Shown here: positions 11,478-22,802 of the stretch, in pieces
Layout of the letters: the number at the start of each line of letters is the position of its first letter
Numbering within the stretch: position 1 is the first letter of the stretch
NCBI GenBank assembly: GCA_951799405.1
Contig: OX637350.1
Location: 6,929,852 to 6,993,851 of the forward strand
DNA length: 64,000 nucleotides
DNA from: Agapetus fuscipes
Lineage: Eukaryota > Arthropoda > Insecta > Trichoptera > Glossosomatidae
Direction of reading: 5' to 3'
Position numbers and translations under genes: made by a program
The notes under the pieces: generated by a model
Database searches by the model: none
Told to the model about the DNA's origin: nothing
The model's input: only the letters and a program-made list of their open reading frames with translations

Positions 11478-11650
11478 AAAAAACATGACAGAACAACACA
11501 TGACAGAACATCACAATGACAGTACATCACATGACAAAACATCACTATGACAAGGAGAAAACATCGCATACCTAAAAAGAACATACCATACACGGCACAT
11601 GAAAAAACATCACAAACATCTTGTCTTGTGATTTTTTGTCATACTTTAAA
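11478..11650. repeat. FB-2-like minisatellite arm
   Basis: Units of about 15-16 bp (ACATGACAGAACATCAC variants), then CATACCTAAAAAGAACATACC and a short inverted arm ending in TTTTTTGTCAT. Both arms and spacer match the larger foldback at 17419-18045. Confidence 0.65.
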
Positions 11651-11689
11651 AAATTACCAATGTGAACCCGGTTTCACGGATTAAGTTTA

Positions 11690-11795
11690 ATTTGTATGTA
11701 CGCATGCAGCATGTGCAAGCGCGAACTTACATGTGCCTGCATATAAGCATGCAAATTTTAAAACGACTTTGCAACTTATATTAAAGATTATAGTT
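11690..11795 (+). mobile_element. R-A 3' fragment
   Basis: Contains GCATGCAGCATGTGCAAGCG and ends TTTGCAACTTATATTAAAG. Only the 3' half of the unit remains. Confidence 0.6.
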
Positions 11796-11821
11796 AAAAG
11801 AATGGGGCTTAGCTCAATGTC

Positions 11822-12116
11822 TTATAATAAATAATAATATAAAATTGATTTATGTATTCGGTGGGCGCTGTTTTTGTGTGTATCACACCTCAAGAGTCCT
11901 CTGCGAGTTTGGTCGTCGCTGTAGAAAGCGCCAATTCTCAAGCAAGATCCGGTTGCTGTAAGGCTGGAGCGACCTTTACTGACCGGTCTTTGGTAAAGGT
12001 ATATGAATCTTTCACCCAGCGAAGAGCAAATTTTCAAAATATAAATGGTATATTTTTTGTGCTCCCCACAACCTTCCGTTTACGAGTCAGAAGTGTTAGC
12101 CACCAGACTACGGGCC
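11822..12116 (-). mobile_element. SINE B copy 2
   Basis: Full-length on the minus strand. The tRNA-like head is at 12062-12116, the body contains CAGCCTTACAGCAACCGG, and the 3' hairpin is GAGTCC/GAGGTGTGATACACAC at about 11870-11905. The ATTATT tail is at 11822-11845. About as well preserved as copy 1. Confidence 0.8.
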
Positions 12117-12375
12117 TATCAAATTACATATATTTTGAGAGTACTAAAAATATAAAAGTTTCAAAGGTCAATTGTTGGTGATTCTGTCTTGTTACTTGGC
12201 GGACATGCCGGCAATTGTCGTGGCATTATTTTCAGCCGGAAATGTCAGGGCTGAAAGGCTGGGAAGCCCTTCTTCCTCAGGCCGTGGGGTGTTGGGTAAC
12301 ACGTAAACAGTGTACGTACCAGCGCCCTGTTGACACGCTCCACACCTTTCCTAACTTAATCACACAACTACATCC

Positions 12376-12780
12376 AGATATCCAGAGTCGTAATAGACGG
12401 AGAGCTTGTATGAAGAAGGTTTGACTCTGGAGGAAATGAAAGATTTATGTAAGGACATAAAGAAATGTCGGTTGATCTGTATTGTTGGCGGCTGGGGTTT
12501 TTTAAATTAGATTTTTTCTGTTTCAGTTTTGATGTCCATAAATGTTATTATTTATTGATTTTAAAATTGCATGTTCCTTGACTTATAGGTTGGCATGACA
12601 CTGTTTCAGGGAAGGTCGGCAAGAGTTGCAGAGTGTATGTTCATTTGAGATTCGGGTTTTGATATTGTAAGTCCACATGCGGCATGCTTAAGCGCGAACT
12701 TATACGTGTCTGATTGTGAAAATGCATATTATGTGAATCCTTAATTTTCCATATCTTTGCAACTTAGATTAGATTAGATT
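12376..12780 (+). mobile_element. R-A LINE end: degraded C-terminus plus 3' UTR
   Basis: From 12376 a degraded frame matches the intact C-terminus at 36790-36900 (DIQSRNRRRACMKKV). A one-base deletion after AAGGTT shifts the frame. The upstream UTR (GATCTGTATTGTTGGCGG) leads into TTCCTTGACTTATAGG at about 12572, then the unit, ending in ATTAGATTAGATT. It shows that the abundant R-A repeat is the 3' end of a coding LINE. Confidence 0.8.
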
Positions 12781-12879
12781 GGGCATGTATTCACAACACG
12801 TCTGATCCATAGCTGATACATGGATCATCGTTTTTCTTGTATTAGAAAAATTCACGTTGTGTAATTCATTTGTATAATT

Positions 12880-13330
12880 TATTTTTAAAAGCGCCGTTTT
12901 CGTGTGTAGCACACCTCAAGGGCCCTTTGATAAATTTGTTCGTCTATATATTCACTCACTCACTAAACTAAACTGTCCCTATACGATTCACTGAACATAA
13001 ATGTCTTAAAAAAATTCTTGAACAATGCTTCTGTTTTTACAGTCCTAACATCCAAAGGCAGTCTATTCCACACCAAGGGTGCACCATTGCGGAACCCTCG
13101 GTTACCAAAGCGTGTCGCACCAGATATATATGATTCGTTCAGTCACATTCATAATAACAAATGTACATACAAGGCCAATGTTATGCACTATTTTTTTAGA
13201 TCGTGCAGTTATGGGTTCATTCAGTCTTACTCGGCCAGACACGGCAAATCTCAGCACCAGGTCACTTTAGGTGGGGGTTGAGCCATGGATTTGTGGTGAG
13301 TGAATAACACCGTAAGGATCCAACTGGAGG
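12880..13330 (-). mobile_element. L2-B: L2/CR1-like LINE C-terminal end
   Basis: On the minus strand, about 13125-12990, the frame reads RFGNRGFRNGAPLVWNRLP followed by DVRTVKTEALFKNFFK. This is a typical LINE C-terminal block (WNRLP, then an FKxxFKxFxF helix). Further downstream is a 3' UTR hairpin: CCTTGAGGTGTG-CTA-CACAC...GGCGCT at 12890-12925. It is closely related to the ends of L2-A and SINE B. It is 5'-truncated, and the upstream part is too degraded to read. Confidence 0.75.
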
Positions 13331-13401
13331 AAAATGGATGTTGTAAGAGAAATGGAAATTTTCTTATGATCGTATTTTGTTAGCGCAAAATGCTAAATAC
13401 T

Positions 13402-13695
13402 TAACGCAACTAAACTACAAAAATAACGTAACTTTTTGCCACGTTATTCCCGAAGGGTTTCACGTGTGGCGTGTGGAACCTATTTATTTTCACAGGTAAG
13501 GTCCTTCCGCCTACTACTTAAGTTAAAGTAGAGGTTTCTCAGGTCCCGAGGGGGGCTGGTACTCATTTCTTGCAAAAGATTAGTTTTGAAAATAAACACC
13601 GAAACGGGAAATCATTTCTGACACCCTCGATGGGATTCAAACCCGAGCTCTCCGCATTTAATGCAAGCACTCTACCAACTAAGCTACCGACCGGA
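13402..13695 (-). mobile_element. SINE A, full length
   Basis: On the minus strand the head is at about 13625-13695 (GGTCGGTAGCTTAGTTGG with B box GGTTTGAATCCC), then the body, then the end GTAGTTTAGTTGCG at 13402-13420. Confidence 0.8.
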
Positions 13696-13947
13696 CTGTT
13701 AATGCTTGAATACTAAATTAATGCAATACATTTTTTCTATAAACTTTTTTGAAAATTAAAACTGGTTAGTACACGAGTATTGCTAGAGTTCAATGACTTT
13801 AATGAAAAGTTTTTCACATAAATTGAGCCTTGTTTGCCAAAACTTCTCGGTGTTTGATTGTTTTGAGTTTTCGCCAAACACGTAGATACCTACCCACTCC
13901 GCGATAGGTGTCAGGTATCAGCCCGAGGCAAAATCTGAGGCCACTAC

Positions 13948-14076
13948 CCCAAGTATAAAATTTCCCTTCTAAACGAAAACAAAGCGTTTCACAAAACTGT
14001 ATGATAAGAAAAACACCGCTTGTAGCGTGTGTTTAAGTTTTTATACATTTTTGGGAAATGTTGTTGAGTTTAAGTG
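13948..14076 (+). repeat. Palindromic element D copy
   Basis: CCCCAAGTATAAAA at the left, AAACACCGCTTGTAGCGTG core, ATTTTTGGGAAATG...TTGAG at the right. Confidence 0.55.
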
Positions 14077-14365
14077 TTTTACTGGTTTACAGGTGAGATG
14101 CTAAGGGAGATTAAGGTAATGACGATTATTATATCATCGTAGTGCGTGTCAAACGCCCATATAAACGCTCGTTTGTTTAACTTTGTACTAAAATGAGCAA
14201 CAATGTATGCGTATATGATACTACACACGGTCTATTTTTAGAACTCACATTTTATGGTACATACACGTTTTTAATTACGATGATTCGTTTTTATGTGAGC
14301 ATTTTTTTTGCAGATTTTTAATGTACACTATGTATGAAAAAAGAGAGGTTTTAATCAAATAAATG

Positions 14366-14800
14366 TAGCAGTAACCTTTCCGCGTTTTCGCTAGGGGTTA
14401 CCAGAGCCTCTGCAGAGTTGACTGAATTTCTTCCTATCATTGCATCCTTCTTTCAATACATTCATATACATCACAATTTCATGTATTTTCTTTTTAAACA
14501 TTCACCATTCTATCACGATTTCACCAATTTAATAGTCATACTTTAATCTGTTTTCCCTTTTCCCATTTTCATATTACTCTTTCTCTGTAAATATATACAC
14601 TTTTACAGTATTTTATTATAATCCATTCCTTCTACATAACCATACTATCTAATCATCTTATTTTTTACCTTTACTTTAACACCCTTTTTAAACTTGCGTT
14701 TCTCTTTTCCTCCTTCATTCTTAACTGTATCTCTTCGATGTTTTCCTGTCGTACCTCTAAGCCATTTTGCATGAATTGCAATGTATTTTAAATTTTTTTT
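14366..14800 (-). mobile_element. R-B: degraded RTE-like LINE C-terminus
   Basis: On the minus strand the last codons align with the R-B ends at 27583-27775 and 39125-39752 (CTCTGCAGAGGCTCTGG, ACCCCTAGCG). Upstream a degraded frame retains KWLRGTTG and RDTVKNE, resembling the KW.xG.T..DR.RNE segment of RTE-type polymerases. Several frameshifts. The recognisable tail is short. Confidence 0.6.
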
Positions 14801-15420
14801 TGTAAAATAGGGTATATAGTTTTTTTTTTTCAAAATAATAAAAGCTTCCATTACGACTCATTAAATTGCGTATTTTTCATTTTTAACACCAATATAGCGT
14901 TACAAATATTAAGGCTGCACGACTTTTAATATATCGCCGTGAATTATTTGTACACTTTTGTTATGTCGTGCATACGATAAAATAATATATTCGTTTCACC
15001 CGCCGACATGCCACATTCAAATTAATTTCGGCTTCACATTTTATTTTCCTATTGATTCCTTATCGAAAAGGTTCTCAGCTGAATTTCTTTTCATCACGAT
15101 TATTACACGTACTTGTGGTACCCCCTTACTGTACCCGGTCATGCACGGGTTAAGGAGTTTTTTTCTAAGCCCGCAATATTTTACTGAGTCCGCATATAAG
15201 GGAATATTTTTTGATATTGAAATACCTACCTACCGTTTTTTTTTTTAAAAAAAACCTGTGCATATTTGTAAACAAAACTCGATAAATTGCTTAGTTGTAA
15301 GTCTATATTTGGAGAAAATACCTCAAGCACTTGGGGCAGATTACATATTGGTACGTAAAGGTGGTGTAAAAAATAAAACATATCGAAGGTTAAAAGGCAA
15401 TACGGCATAAGCGACATAAA
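14801..15420. other. Unassigned spacer
   Basis: AT-rich with homopolymer runs. No gene recognised. Confidence 0.4.
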
Positions 15421-15690
15421 CTAAATTGTTCAGGAGAGCAGTTTAAAGTTTGAGATTGCAGAAAAATGGCATAACTTTTAAAAAAAATATCATATCGTTA
15501 AAATCAAAACAGCTCTAAAATTTAAAAAAATAAAGGCATTTATTGGCATTCCTATTAATATGGTTTTACGATGTTTTACGATTTTTTTATGTCACAAGCA
15601 CCTTTAGGACAAAAAAGGCCAAAATCATACTTCGAAAACGCAGTTGTTTGCTTGGGCATACACAACACAAAAATCATCGTAGAGCTATGG
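15421..15690 (+). repeat. Repeat G copy 1
   Basis: About 270 bp sharing long blocks (AGGAGAGCAGTTTAAA, ATCATATCGTTAAAATC, TTGTTTGCTTGGGCATA) with 21415-21715, which lies in the opposite orientation. Contains no conserved open frame. Class unknown. Confidence 0.7.
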
Positions 15691-16110
15691 GAGTTAGCGC
15701 ATTAGAAAGAGCGGAAAACAAGTAGGATAGCATTCATAATTTTTTTTTTACCAAAACGTCACTTACTTCCTTTTAACCGTCGATATGATTATACGGGTAT
15801 ACGGTGCGATAAGCCCATCTACCCCTCATAGCATTAACGTGTGTCGGGGTATGATAAAGGGGATGAAAAATCCAATTACTTAAAATCAAACACAGTAATA
15901 TAGGGCGCGCTATTAAAAAGCCATCAATCACGATGCCTTGCTAGCACTTGTCGTATTTCTATGCCGAGGCCTATGCTCATGTGGGTAATAAAATATTAGG
16001 AACGCATTTTATTTATCCAGGTTTTTTCTTTTTTTCTAAGCCCTGATTTGATTTATTTTCATCTACGTTCATATTTTGTATTAATATAATCTACGAGTAT
16101 AATCTGAATT
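15691..16110. other. Unassigned spacer
   Basis: No supported gene. Contains a run with ACGGGTATACGGTGCG and nothing repeated clearly elsewhere. Confidence 0.4.
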
Positions 16111-16113
16111 ACA

Positions 16114-16494
16114 ATGGCGGTTGATCTGTAATGTTGGCGGCTAGGGTTTATTGAATTGGAATTTGTTATTTGTTTGTTGTCCATAGATATTATTATTTAG
16201 TGATGTATAAAATGTAATTTATCATGTATGTTCCTTGACTTATAGGTTGGTGTGTGGCTGACCACCCATGCTGTAAAAATGGTTCACTTTGTCAATGTCA
16301 CCCCTGTCTCAGGGAAGGACGGCAAGAGTTGCAGGGTGTATGTCCATTTGAGATTTGGTTTTTATGTTGTAGGTTCACATGAGGCATGTGCTAGCACGAA
16401 CTTGTACGTGTCTGGTTGTGAGAATGCATGTAATGTGAATCTCCAATGTAACATATCTTTGCAACTTAGATTAGATTAGATTAGACAAAGTTAT
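16114..16494 (+). mobile_element. R-A LINE 3' UTR and unit
   Basis: Begins in the upstream 3' UTR (GGTTGATCTGTAATGTTGGC), passes through TTCCTTGACTTATAGG at 16232, and ends in ATTAGATTAGATTAGA. One of the least diverged copies. Confidence 0.85.
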
Positions 16495-16830
16495 ATTGAT
16501 GATGATTTCTTTATCAGCGCTGTTTCGTGACTCAATGTCACTCCAAGGGCGCTTATAGTTTACTGGGCGAAAAAGTATGTGTTCATCCTCCTTTTTAGCT
16601 TCTCAATCGTCTTGGACCTCCAGATTTTTGGTGGCACTTGATTCCAGGTCGCAAGGCCGGCTACTGCAAAAGCACGGTCTCCGAAAACAAACATTGATAC
16701 ATAGAATTCATATGAAATGTTTGTCCACAGGCAGACACGTGTAATTTGGCGCTTATAAATGCTGCATGTGTACTTATTACTGTGGGTTTGTGAATGCGAG
16801 AGAGAAGTCGCTGGTTCGAGTTCCAAAGCT
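16485..16830 (-). mobile_element. L2-C: LINE C-terminus with ATC tail
   Basis: On the minus strand the frame ending at 16560 reads FGDRAFAVAGLATWNQVPP then KLKRRMNTYFFAQ, a typical LINE C-terminus. The 3' UTR carries the hairpin AGCGCCCTTGGAGTGAC-attga-GTCAC...CAGCGCT (16515-16555) and an ATC-rich tail at 16490-16505. About 16700-16790 contains an R-A-like fragment (CAGGCAGACACGTGTAA), so the 5' boundary is mosaic. A sister end is at 58457-58613. Confidence 0.75.
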
Positions 16831-17418
16831 TGAATCGACTAAAATTTTGACCATTTAAAAAATAAATATTTTTATAAACTAAAAACAAATAAACAAGATT
16901 CATGAAAAAACATTTCCATTTGAGTAAGTATGTAAATAAGTGTTTAATATACAAAAGCCTCTGAAAGTTTTCTGCTGAATGCTTTTCTACGGAAAAAAAT
17001 GAAAATAGTAATAGAACTACTGTTTTACCTATAATAATAGCATTGATTATTAAAGAAATATCCTTTATGAATAAAAAAAAGTGTGTTTGCATAACTTAAA
17101 ATACTGTTCTTTTAAATATACAAGAAAACAAAAATAAGTGTTTGAATGCAAAGGTAGTATAATATATATTAAATGAAAAAGTAAAGACCAACAAAAGTTA
17201 AAAAAAATCGTGTATAAAAGTGTGGTCTCTTGTGCAAAAAAAATATGATTCACTTTTACAAAAGTACAAAACCAATGGAACTCATAAGCAAAAGTACCCC
17301 AATTGAAAATCTCATTCACATAACCGACAAATCCTTTGATCGGAGATTTCAATAAAATTGTAATGTAGCGAATGTATTGAGCGCATCAAGAGATACGCGA
17401 CCTCGCGAGGTGACAGGG
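16831..17418. other. Unassigned AT-rich spacer
   Basis: Long stretches of low complexity. The minus-strand open frames here show no domain that I can recognise. Confidence 0.4.
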
Positions 17419-18045
17419 TAGAACGACACAGTGACAACACGACACATGACATAACGACGCATGACAGAACGACACATGACAGAATATCACATGACAGAAC
17501 ATCATATGACAAAACAACACAGAAAATATATCACCATGACAAAGCAACACATGGACAAAACATCACATGAGAAATTTAAAAAAAAAGTATTTCAAGAAGG
17601 CACGGAAAATGACGTACAAGCAAGTCGAAAGTACTCGAGGTGAAATAAACACTCAATTTGTGAAAAGAAAACTCTGTGTTTTTGTAAATAATTTCTCATA
17701 AAAATGAGTTTTCACTGTGTGAATAGGTACATAAACTCGAAAAACTTTAAAACATCACATACCTAAAACAGAACATACCATTATCAGCACTTGAAAAGCA
17801 TTACATTACAAAACATCACAAACAACACATTTGTCATGTGATGTCCTTTCCTGTGATGTTTTGTCGTAGTAATGTTTTGTCATAGTGATGTTTTGTCACA
17901 GTGATGTTTTTCATGTGTTGTTCTGTCATGTGTCGTTCTGTCATGTGTCGTTCTGTCATGTGTCGTTCTATAATGAGGTGTTTTACATGTGTAATTCTGT
18001 CGTGTTTCGTTATGTCACGTGTCGTTTTATCATTGTGTCGTTCTA
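17419..18045. mobile_element. FB-2: large foldback with minisatellite arms
   Basis: The left arm 17419-17575 and the right arm 17825-18045 are inverted arrays of units of about 15-16 bp (CATGACAGAACGACA on plus at left, TGTCGTTCTGTCATG on plus at right). The outermost units GAACGACACA and TGTGTCGTTC match exactly. The spacer 17590-17740 contains an F-like block (GTCGAAAGTACTCGAGG and TTTTCACTGTGTGAATA). No coding capacity. The related arm at 11478-11650 shares the inner spacer. Confidence 0.75.
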
Positions 18046-18535
18046 ACTTGGAGTCGTGTCGCGAGAAGATCCCATTCGGTTTCATCTTGAAAATTTAATT
18101 CTTCGAGTATGCGGGCGCATGAGAGAGACACTTCCAAGTCTTTGATCCGTGAATGTGGAAGCGAAAATAATATCAGAGGCTGATTGACAAACTTCTGTTG
18201 TATCACATTACGCTGTGATGTGAACTGTCTCACAAGTATTAAACTTTACGGGTAAAGATAACCATATCACTCACCAAAAAAGTAAGGAAAATAAAGCAGC
18301 GAACACAAGTGAACGTTTAAACTTCCATACATTGTCAATGACACGAAATGTTAAAAGTTAAGTTGTATGCTTGGGATACCAACAGGCAAATCTACAAAGA
18401 AGCCATGCGTTTAATATTTTGTAATCAAATTGTATGGCATCAGTAAAGCTCTTATTTATAAAGTTCATACATTCAGGATAGGTACTAGCTTGAATCTTTG
18501 CAATTTTCTTCATTTTTTTCAACGTGAAAAACTGC
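18046..18535. other. Unassigned spacer with one degraded D core
   Basis: About 18290-18330 reads AAAGCAGCGAACACAAGTG, a weak element D core. Otherwise nothing recognised. Confidence 0.35.
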
Positions 18536-18880
18536 AGTATTTGTATTTCTTCTTCTTCTTTTTGTGCCACTTCTAACGAAGATCGGCGATCATCATAGCT
18601 ACTTTGATTTTAGATGCTGCGGCTCGAAACAGGGACTTGGTGCTTCTACCGAACCACTGTCGCAGGTTCTTCAGCCACGATGTCCTTCGGCGTCCCTGAG
18701 ATCTTCTCCCCTCAATATTACCCTGAATGATAAGATGAAGGAGACGGTACTTATCATTTCTCATAATATGAACAAAGTACATAAGCTTTCTCTGCTTAAT
18801 GGTAGGCAGGAGCACCTTTGTAGTGCGCATTTGTTGAAGGACTTATTCATTGGTGACTCGATCACGCCAAGAGATCCATT
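18536..18880 (-). mobile_element. LINE K: endonuclease-reverse transcriptase C-terminus
   Basis: On the minus strand a frame from 18878 to 18573 reads WRDRVTNE, one stop, then KQRKLMYFVHIMRND, IIQGNIEGRRSQGRR, SWLKNLRQWFG and LFRAAASKIKVAMMIADLR. This block order is the C-terminus of a LINE polymerase common in insect genomes. One in-frame stop and 5' truncation mark it as dead. The tail is AAG-rich (18540-18560). A second, shorter 3' end is at 46977-47060. Confidence 0.8.
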
Positions 18881-19758
18881 TGTATTTAATTATTCATATT
18901 CGTATTTAAAAAAAGTTTATTTCGTTAAATGGTTTTTTTTAGACTCCAAAATTTAATGCAATTTTCTTATTCGATACAAAAGTCACAGTTTTCAATAGTA
19001 CGGCTATTTACTCATCTATTGTCATCTGAACAAGCCATGATATAGACAATTTTGTACATATCAACTTATGTACAAAATTAACAAAAATATTTGAAATAAT
19101 ACATTTTTATTCTACGCCATACAATAATGAAAGTATGTATATTGATAAGTAAATTACAACAATTAATAAAACACCTTTAAAGATTTTTTTTCTGTGTAGC
19201 TTCTTTCATTTTACTAAACAATACTATAATTTCATTTGATAGAAACGTTTCAATTATTTGATCTATTTTCTATAAGTGTAGGTTCCTATATCATGTTGAA
19301 ATCAAAGAGCATTTAATCAATCAGCAAATCGTTTTCCCTTCACTTTTGCTTCCATTAATCATCGATAAGTCATTCAGTTCCAGAATAATTACCATCGCTG
19401 GATGATCTGCAGTTGATACCAAAACGATACTCGTTCTGACGAAGGAAGTGTTTTAGACCAACAATAAATATTGTTTACAGGTACCGTTAGTATACCTTAT
19501 TCCGAAATGGTGTAAATGTAGTTTGAATTTTCGCGTTTTAATTTTTATCCAAGGTTGTGAAAATATTGCCTTCCGTTTAGGTAAAATATCTTTGAAATAC
19601 AATAGTCATTAAAAAAAATCGTCTCGTCAGTTTCTCAAAAAAAAATTGCGTAAAACTTGCTTTTTTACAGATTCTTTGTATCAACAATGAAATTTATATA
19701 AAAAGAAATTAATCTATCATTTCACTCAAATAGATGTAGGTAAATATGAATCTCTTGA
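18881..19758. other. Unassigned AT-rich spacer
   Basis: No repeat or gene recognised. Confidence 0.4.
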
Positions 19759-19900
19759 CATTCCCCTATGAGTGGCAAGAGCCGCAGCATAATTGCCTTC
19801 TTTCCTTCCTATCATTAAATATCTCATTTTCATGTATTTCCTTTTTTACCTTTTCCATACATTTCATCTTTTACATTCACATTTAAACTACATGTGTCCA
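19759..19900 (-). mobile_element. R-B fragment, very degraded
   Basis: CCCCTATGAGTGGCAAGAGC and downstream ATCATTAAATATCTCATTTTCATG follow the spacing of the R-B C-terminus seen at 14395 and 27620. Weak. Confidence 0.3.
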
Positions 19901-20345
19901 ATACATAATTGTTTACAAGAACATAAATAATTAATACTCACTTTTGGGACTTAAATCACAACTTCCGTTTTATCACTCCACGTTTAGTATTAAATAAATT
20001 GTGTGTATGATATCATTTCATAATAAGATCTACCCGCCTCCCTAATGGCTGAGTGATAATCTAAAACTGACGAATTGTTTTCATTGAGCGCGTGTGTGGT
20101 GTAGGTAGGAGCCGGGGGGGAGCAAAGTGCCAAAACAACGCTCCCCGCATCAAGTCTCTCGCAAGTCACGGTCGTCCGTAATCAGCGCAACAATGGCGCG
20201 CTCTAGCACCTCCCACAACAGCGCGCTATCATTATGAGATCACCTCGCAATAAGGGAAATAAGAAATATCGCGGTATTCACTCTCTTATGTGTGAAAAGT
20301 TTTAAACAATAACTAATAAATTTTTAACGTGATTTTGATTCGCAG
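19901..20345. other. Unassigned region with GC-rich patch
   Basis: About 20090-20260 is GC-rich with several CpG and GCGCGC words in otherwise AT-rich DNA. No splice sites or reading frame convince me. It could be unique regulatory sequence. Confidence 0.3.
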
Positions 20346-20640
20346 TCCGGTCTATAGCTCAGTTGGTACAGTGCTTACATTCTATGCCGTGAGCTCGGGT
20401 TCGAATCTCGCGGAGACGAGGGTGTCAGAAATGATTTCCCGTTTCGGTGTTTATTTCAAACCTAAAATAAAAATACCAGCAAGATTTACTCAGCTTTCAC
20501 AAGAAATGAGTGCCAACCCCCTCGGTTGGCGAAAGGCCGGCTACTTACCTGTTAAAAATAAATAGGTTCACTCGCCATATGCGACTCCTTCGGGGATAAC
20601 GCGGCAAGAAGTTACACTAGATGTGTAGCTAAGTTGCATT
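20346..20640 (+). mobile_element. SINE A, full length
   Basis: Head with TATAGCTCAGTTGGTACAG and B box GGTTCGAATCTC. Body includes TTCCCGTTTCGGTG. The end is GTGTAGCTAAGTTGC. Confidence 0.85.
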
Positions 20641-20806
20641 TTTGTTTAGTTTTTTTCTTATCTTTATATTTTTTGTCTTAGATTTTACGAATTGATTTAA
20701 TACATTATTGATTGTAGAGGCATTTACTTTGTCATCATTCATCTGAAAAGATAAAAAATAAAACAGCTTTGTATATATTTTATTATGGCAAGTAATATTC
20801 AGTTCC

Positions 20807-20915
20807 ACGACCGGTTTTGTAAACAATCAGTTTGCATCATCAGGGATAATAATTTATTTAGTAACCTGATTTGAGTTTTTATTAACGACGTAGCCAACGT
20901 CTTCAGGAGACACCC
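20807..20915 (-). repeat. Element end with ribozyme-like hairpins
   Basis: On the minus strand CTGATGA-T-GCAAAC-tgatt-GTTTAC-AAAAC (20843 to 20814) lies about 60 bp from a CTGAAGACGTTGG motif (20906). It shares CTGAAGACGTTGGCTAC with 26581-26611. Probably a Penelope-like terminal region, inferred from motif style only. Confidence 0.45.
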
Positions 20916-21414
20916 TCTCTGCACAACGACTAAAAATGAACAAATACGTCAAGCGACCGTAAATCCAGCTTAAACCTTACAACTACCAACCTTTACGTGC
21001 TACTCAAATTTTCTAATACGTCATTTTAATATTTGAGTTTTTTTCAGCCAAATTATTTTTTACCACACATTCCTTTATGTTCAATAAAACTTCCCTTATC
21101 AATTTTACTAGGGTAGCAAAAAATTACAATGCTTATGGGGATGAAAAATAATATATTCTGCAAGCGTTATGAGGGTGCTGCTAATGGAGGTCATTATTGT
21201 ATTTTTAATTAATCAATTGGCCGTGACGCGGCAACCCTCGACATGACCCTTTTACCTCACACTCCCCTAACAACCCTTACAAATTAAAAATATTTCTTCT
21301 GCATTGGTGATCAACGTAGATAACAAAATGGGAAGGGAATTTTCGCATTTTAATTAGAATGACGTTTTTATGGAAATATAATACTTGAATGAGGCTCACA
21401 CGTGAATTGGCATA

Positions 21415-21715
21415 GACAATATTGTGTCGATTTTTTGTTGTTTATGCCCAAGCAAACAACTACGTATTCAAAGTATGGTTTTGGTGTAACCGACAAGATT
21501 TTGGCCTTTTTTGCCCTAAAGGCGCTTGTGAAATACAAAAATCGTAAAACTTTGTAAAACCACATTAATAGGAATGTCAATAAATGCTTTTACTTTATTT
21601 TTATTTTAGAGGTGTTTGATTTTAACGATATGATAAAAAAATAAAAAAGTTTTGCCATTTTTCTGCAATGTCAAATTTTAAACTGCTCTCCTGAATATTT
21701 TAGTTTTTGTCGCTT
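21415..21715 (-). repeat. Repeat G copy 2
   Basis: Inverted relative to copy 1 at 15421-15690. The shared blocks follow the same order with several small insertions. Confidence 0.7.
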
Positions 21716-22066
21716 ATTTACCGTCGATATATATAAACATTCAAAATGCATATTAAATGCATGCCCAAAAATATACACGTGTAAGTAAATCAATGTGTAG
21801 AAATCGTAAAGCTTTATGTTTTTTTCTTAAAAACTTCTGTATTTTCGATTCAATACGTTACAATAATCTCACAATGCAGTTTCAAGTAAATAAATAAATA
21901 ATACAAAACTGCAGACAACAAGACAGGCAATACTTTTGCTTGAGCCATTCGGAATGTAAATCAAACATGTTTACAGCGAACCACTCCGAGAATTTGAATT
22001 TGATTTTCATAAATTTCGTGTCGGAGGGCAATCTGTTACTTTCGGCGCGAGAAAATCCTTTTCAGA
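21716..22066. other. Unassigned spacer
   Basis: No gene or matched repeat. Confidence 0.4.
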
Positions 22067-22209
22067 CCCCAAGTATAAAACACGACATCAAAACTAAAAC
22101 AAAAAATATGAGAAACCTAAAACAACGGCTCTAGTGAGTGTTGAAGTTTTCATTCATTTTTGGAAAATGGTATGGTTAAGTTATATCGCTGAGCTTTGTA
22201 CTTGAGGGT
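22067..22209 (+). repeat. Palindromic element D, direct core
   Basis: CCCCAAGTATAAAACACG at the left, core ACGGCTCTAGTGAGTGTT, ATTTTTGGAAAATGG to the right and TTTGTACTTGAGG at the end. Confidence 0.65.
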
Positions 22210-22802
22210 ACTGGTGCAAAAACAAAAGTCCTTTTTCCTGAAAGATTCACCGAAATAATCCTAACAAGGCACGGGAACCCTCACTGACTCAGGTGTTTTT
22301 GATTTCTTTTGTTTACTTATCGGTATTTATGGCGCTTATTCTTTATGTGTTTTTATTTGTACGCCCGGAGCGAAAAACTTGTGTTTTATTTACTTTCGCC
22401 CTGAACGTAGGAAAAAATGTGATGTAGACAAGAGGCATAACAAGCTTACGGTGAAAACTGCCTTGTTAAAAATAACAGTTTCGTGGAAGCGATTTGTTCT
22501 AGAGGAAAAATATTTTTTTGGTGATAGACCTATGAATTATTTTTGTTTATATTTTTCATATGTTTTAGTATAAAAATTTCAAGCAAATCTACTTAGTTTG
22601 TGTTTAAACAGTATCAGAAAGTATTTACTAGGTATACCAGATTTTTTCTAATCCAGAAATGTTTCACGAATAGAAAAATTACGATTTTCAAACGAATCAA
22701 AATTGTCTCTTTTGCTATAACTTACTCTAACATCAAACAAATGAAAAATAAACTTTTTTTTTCGTTTACATTACTTTTTTTTTAACTTCATTTAATTTAT
22801 AT
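22210..22802. other. Unassigned AT-rich spacer
   Basis: No recognisable coding or repeat feature. Confidence 0.4.

Noticed and set aside
17461..18085. CRISPR-like array of short repeated units
   Set aside because: The units are contiguous and degenerate, without unique spacers, and form two inverted arms in eukaryotic-type DNA.
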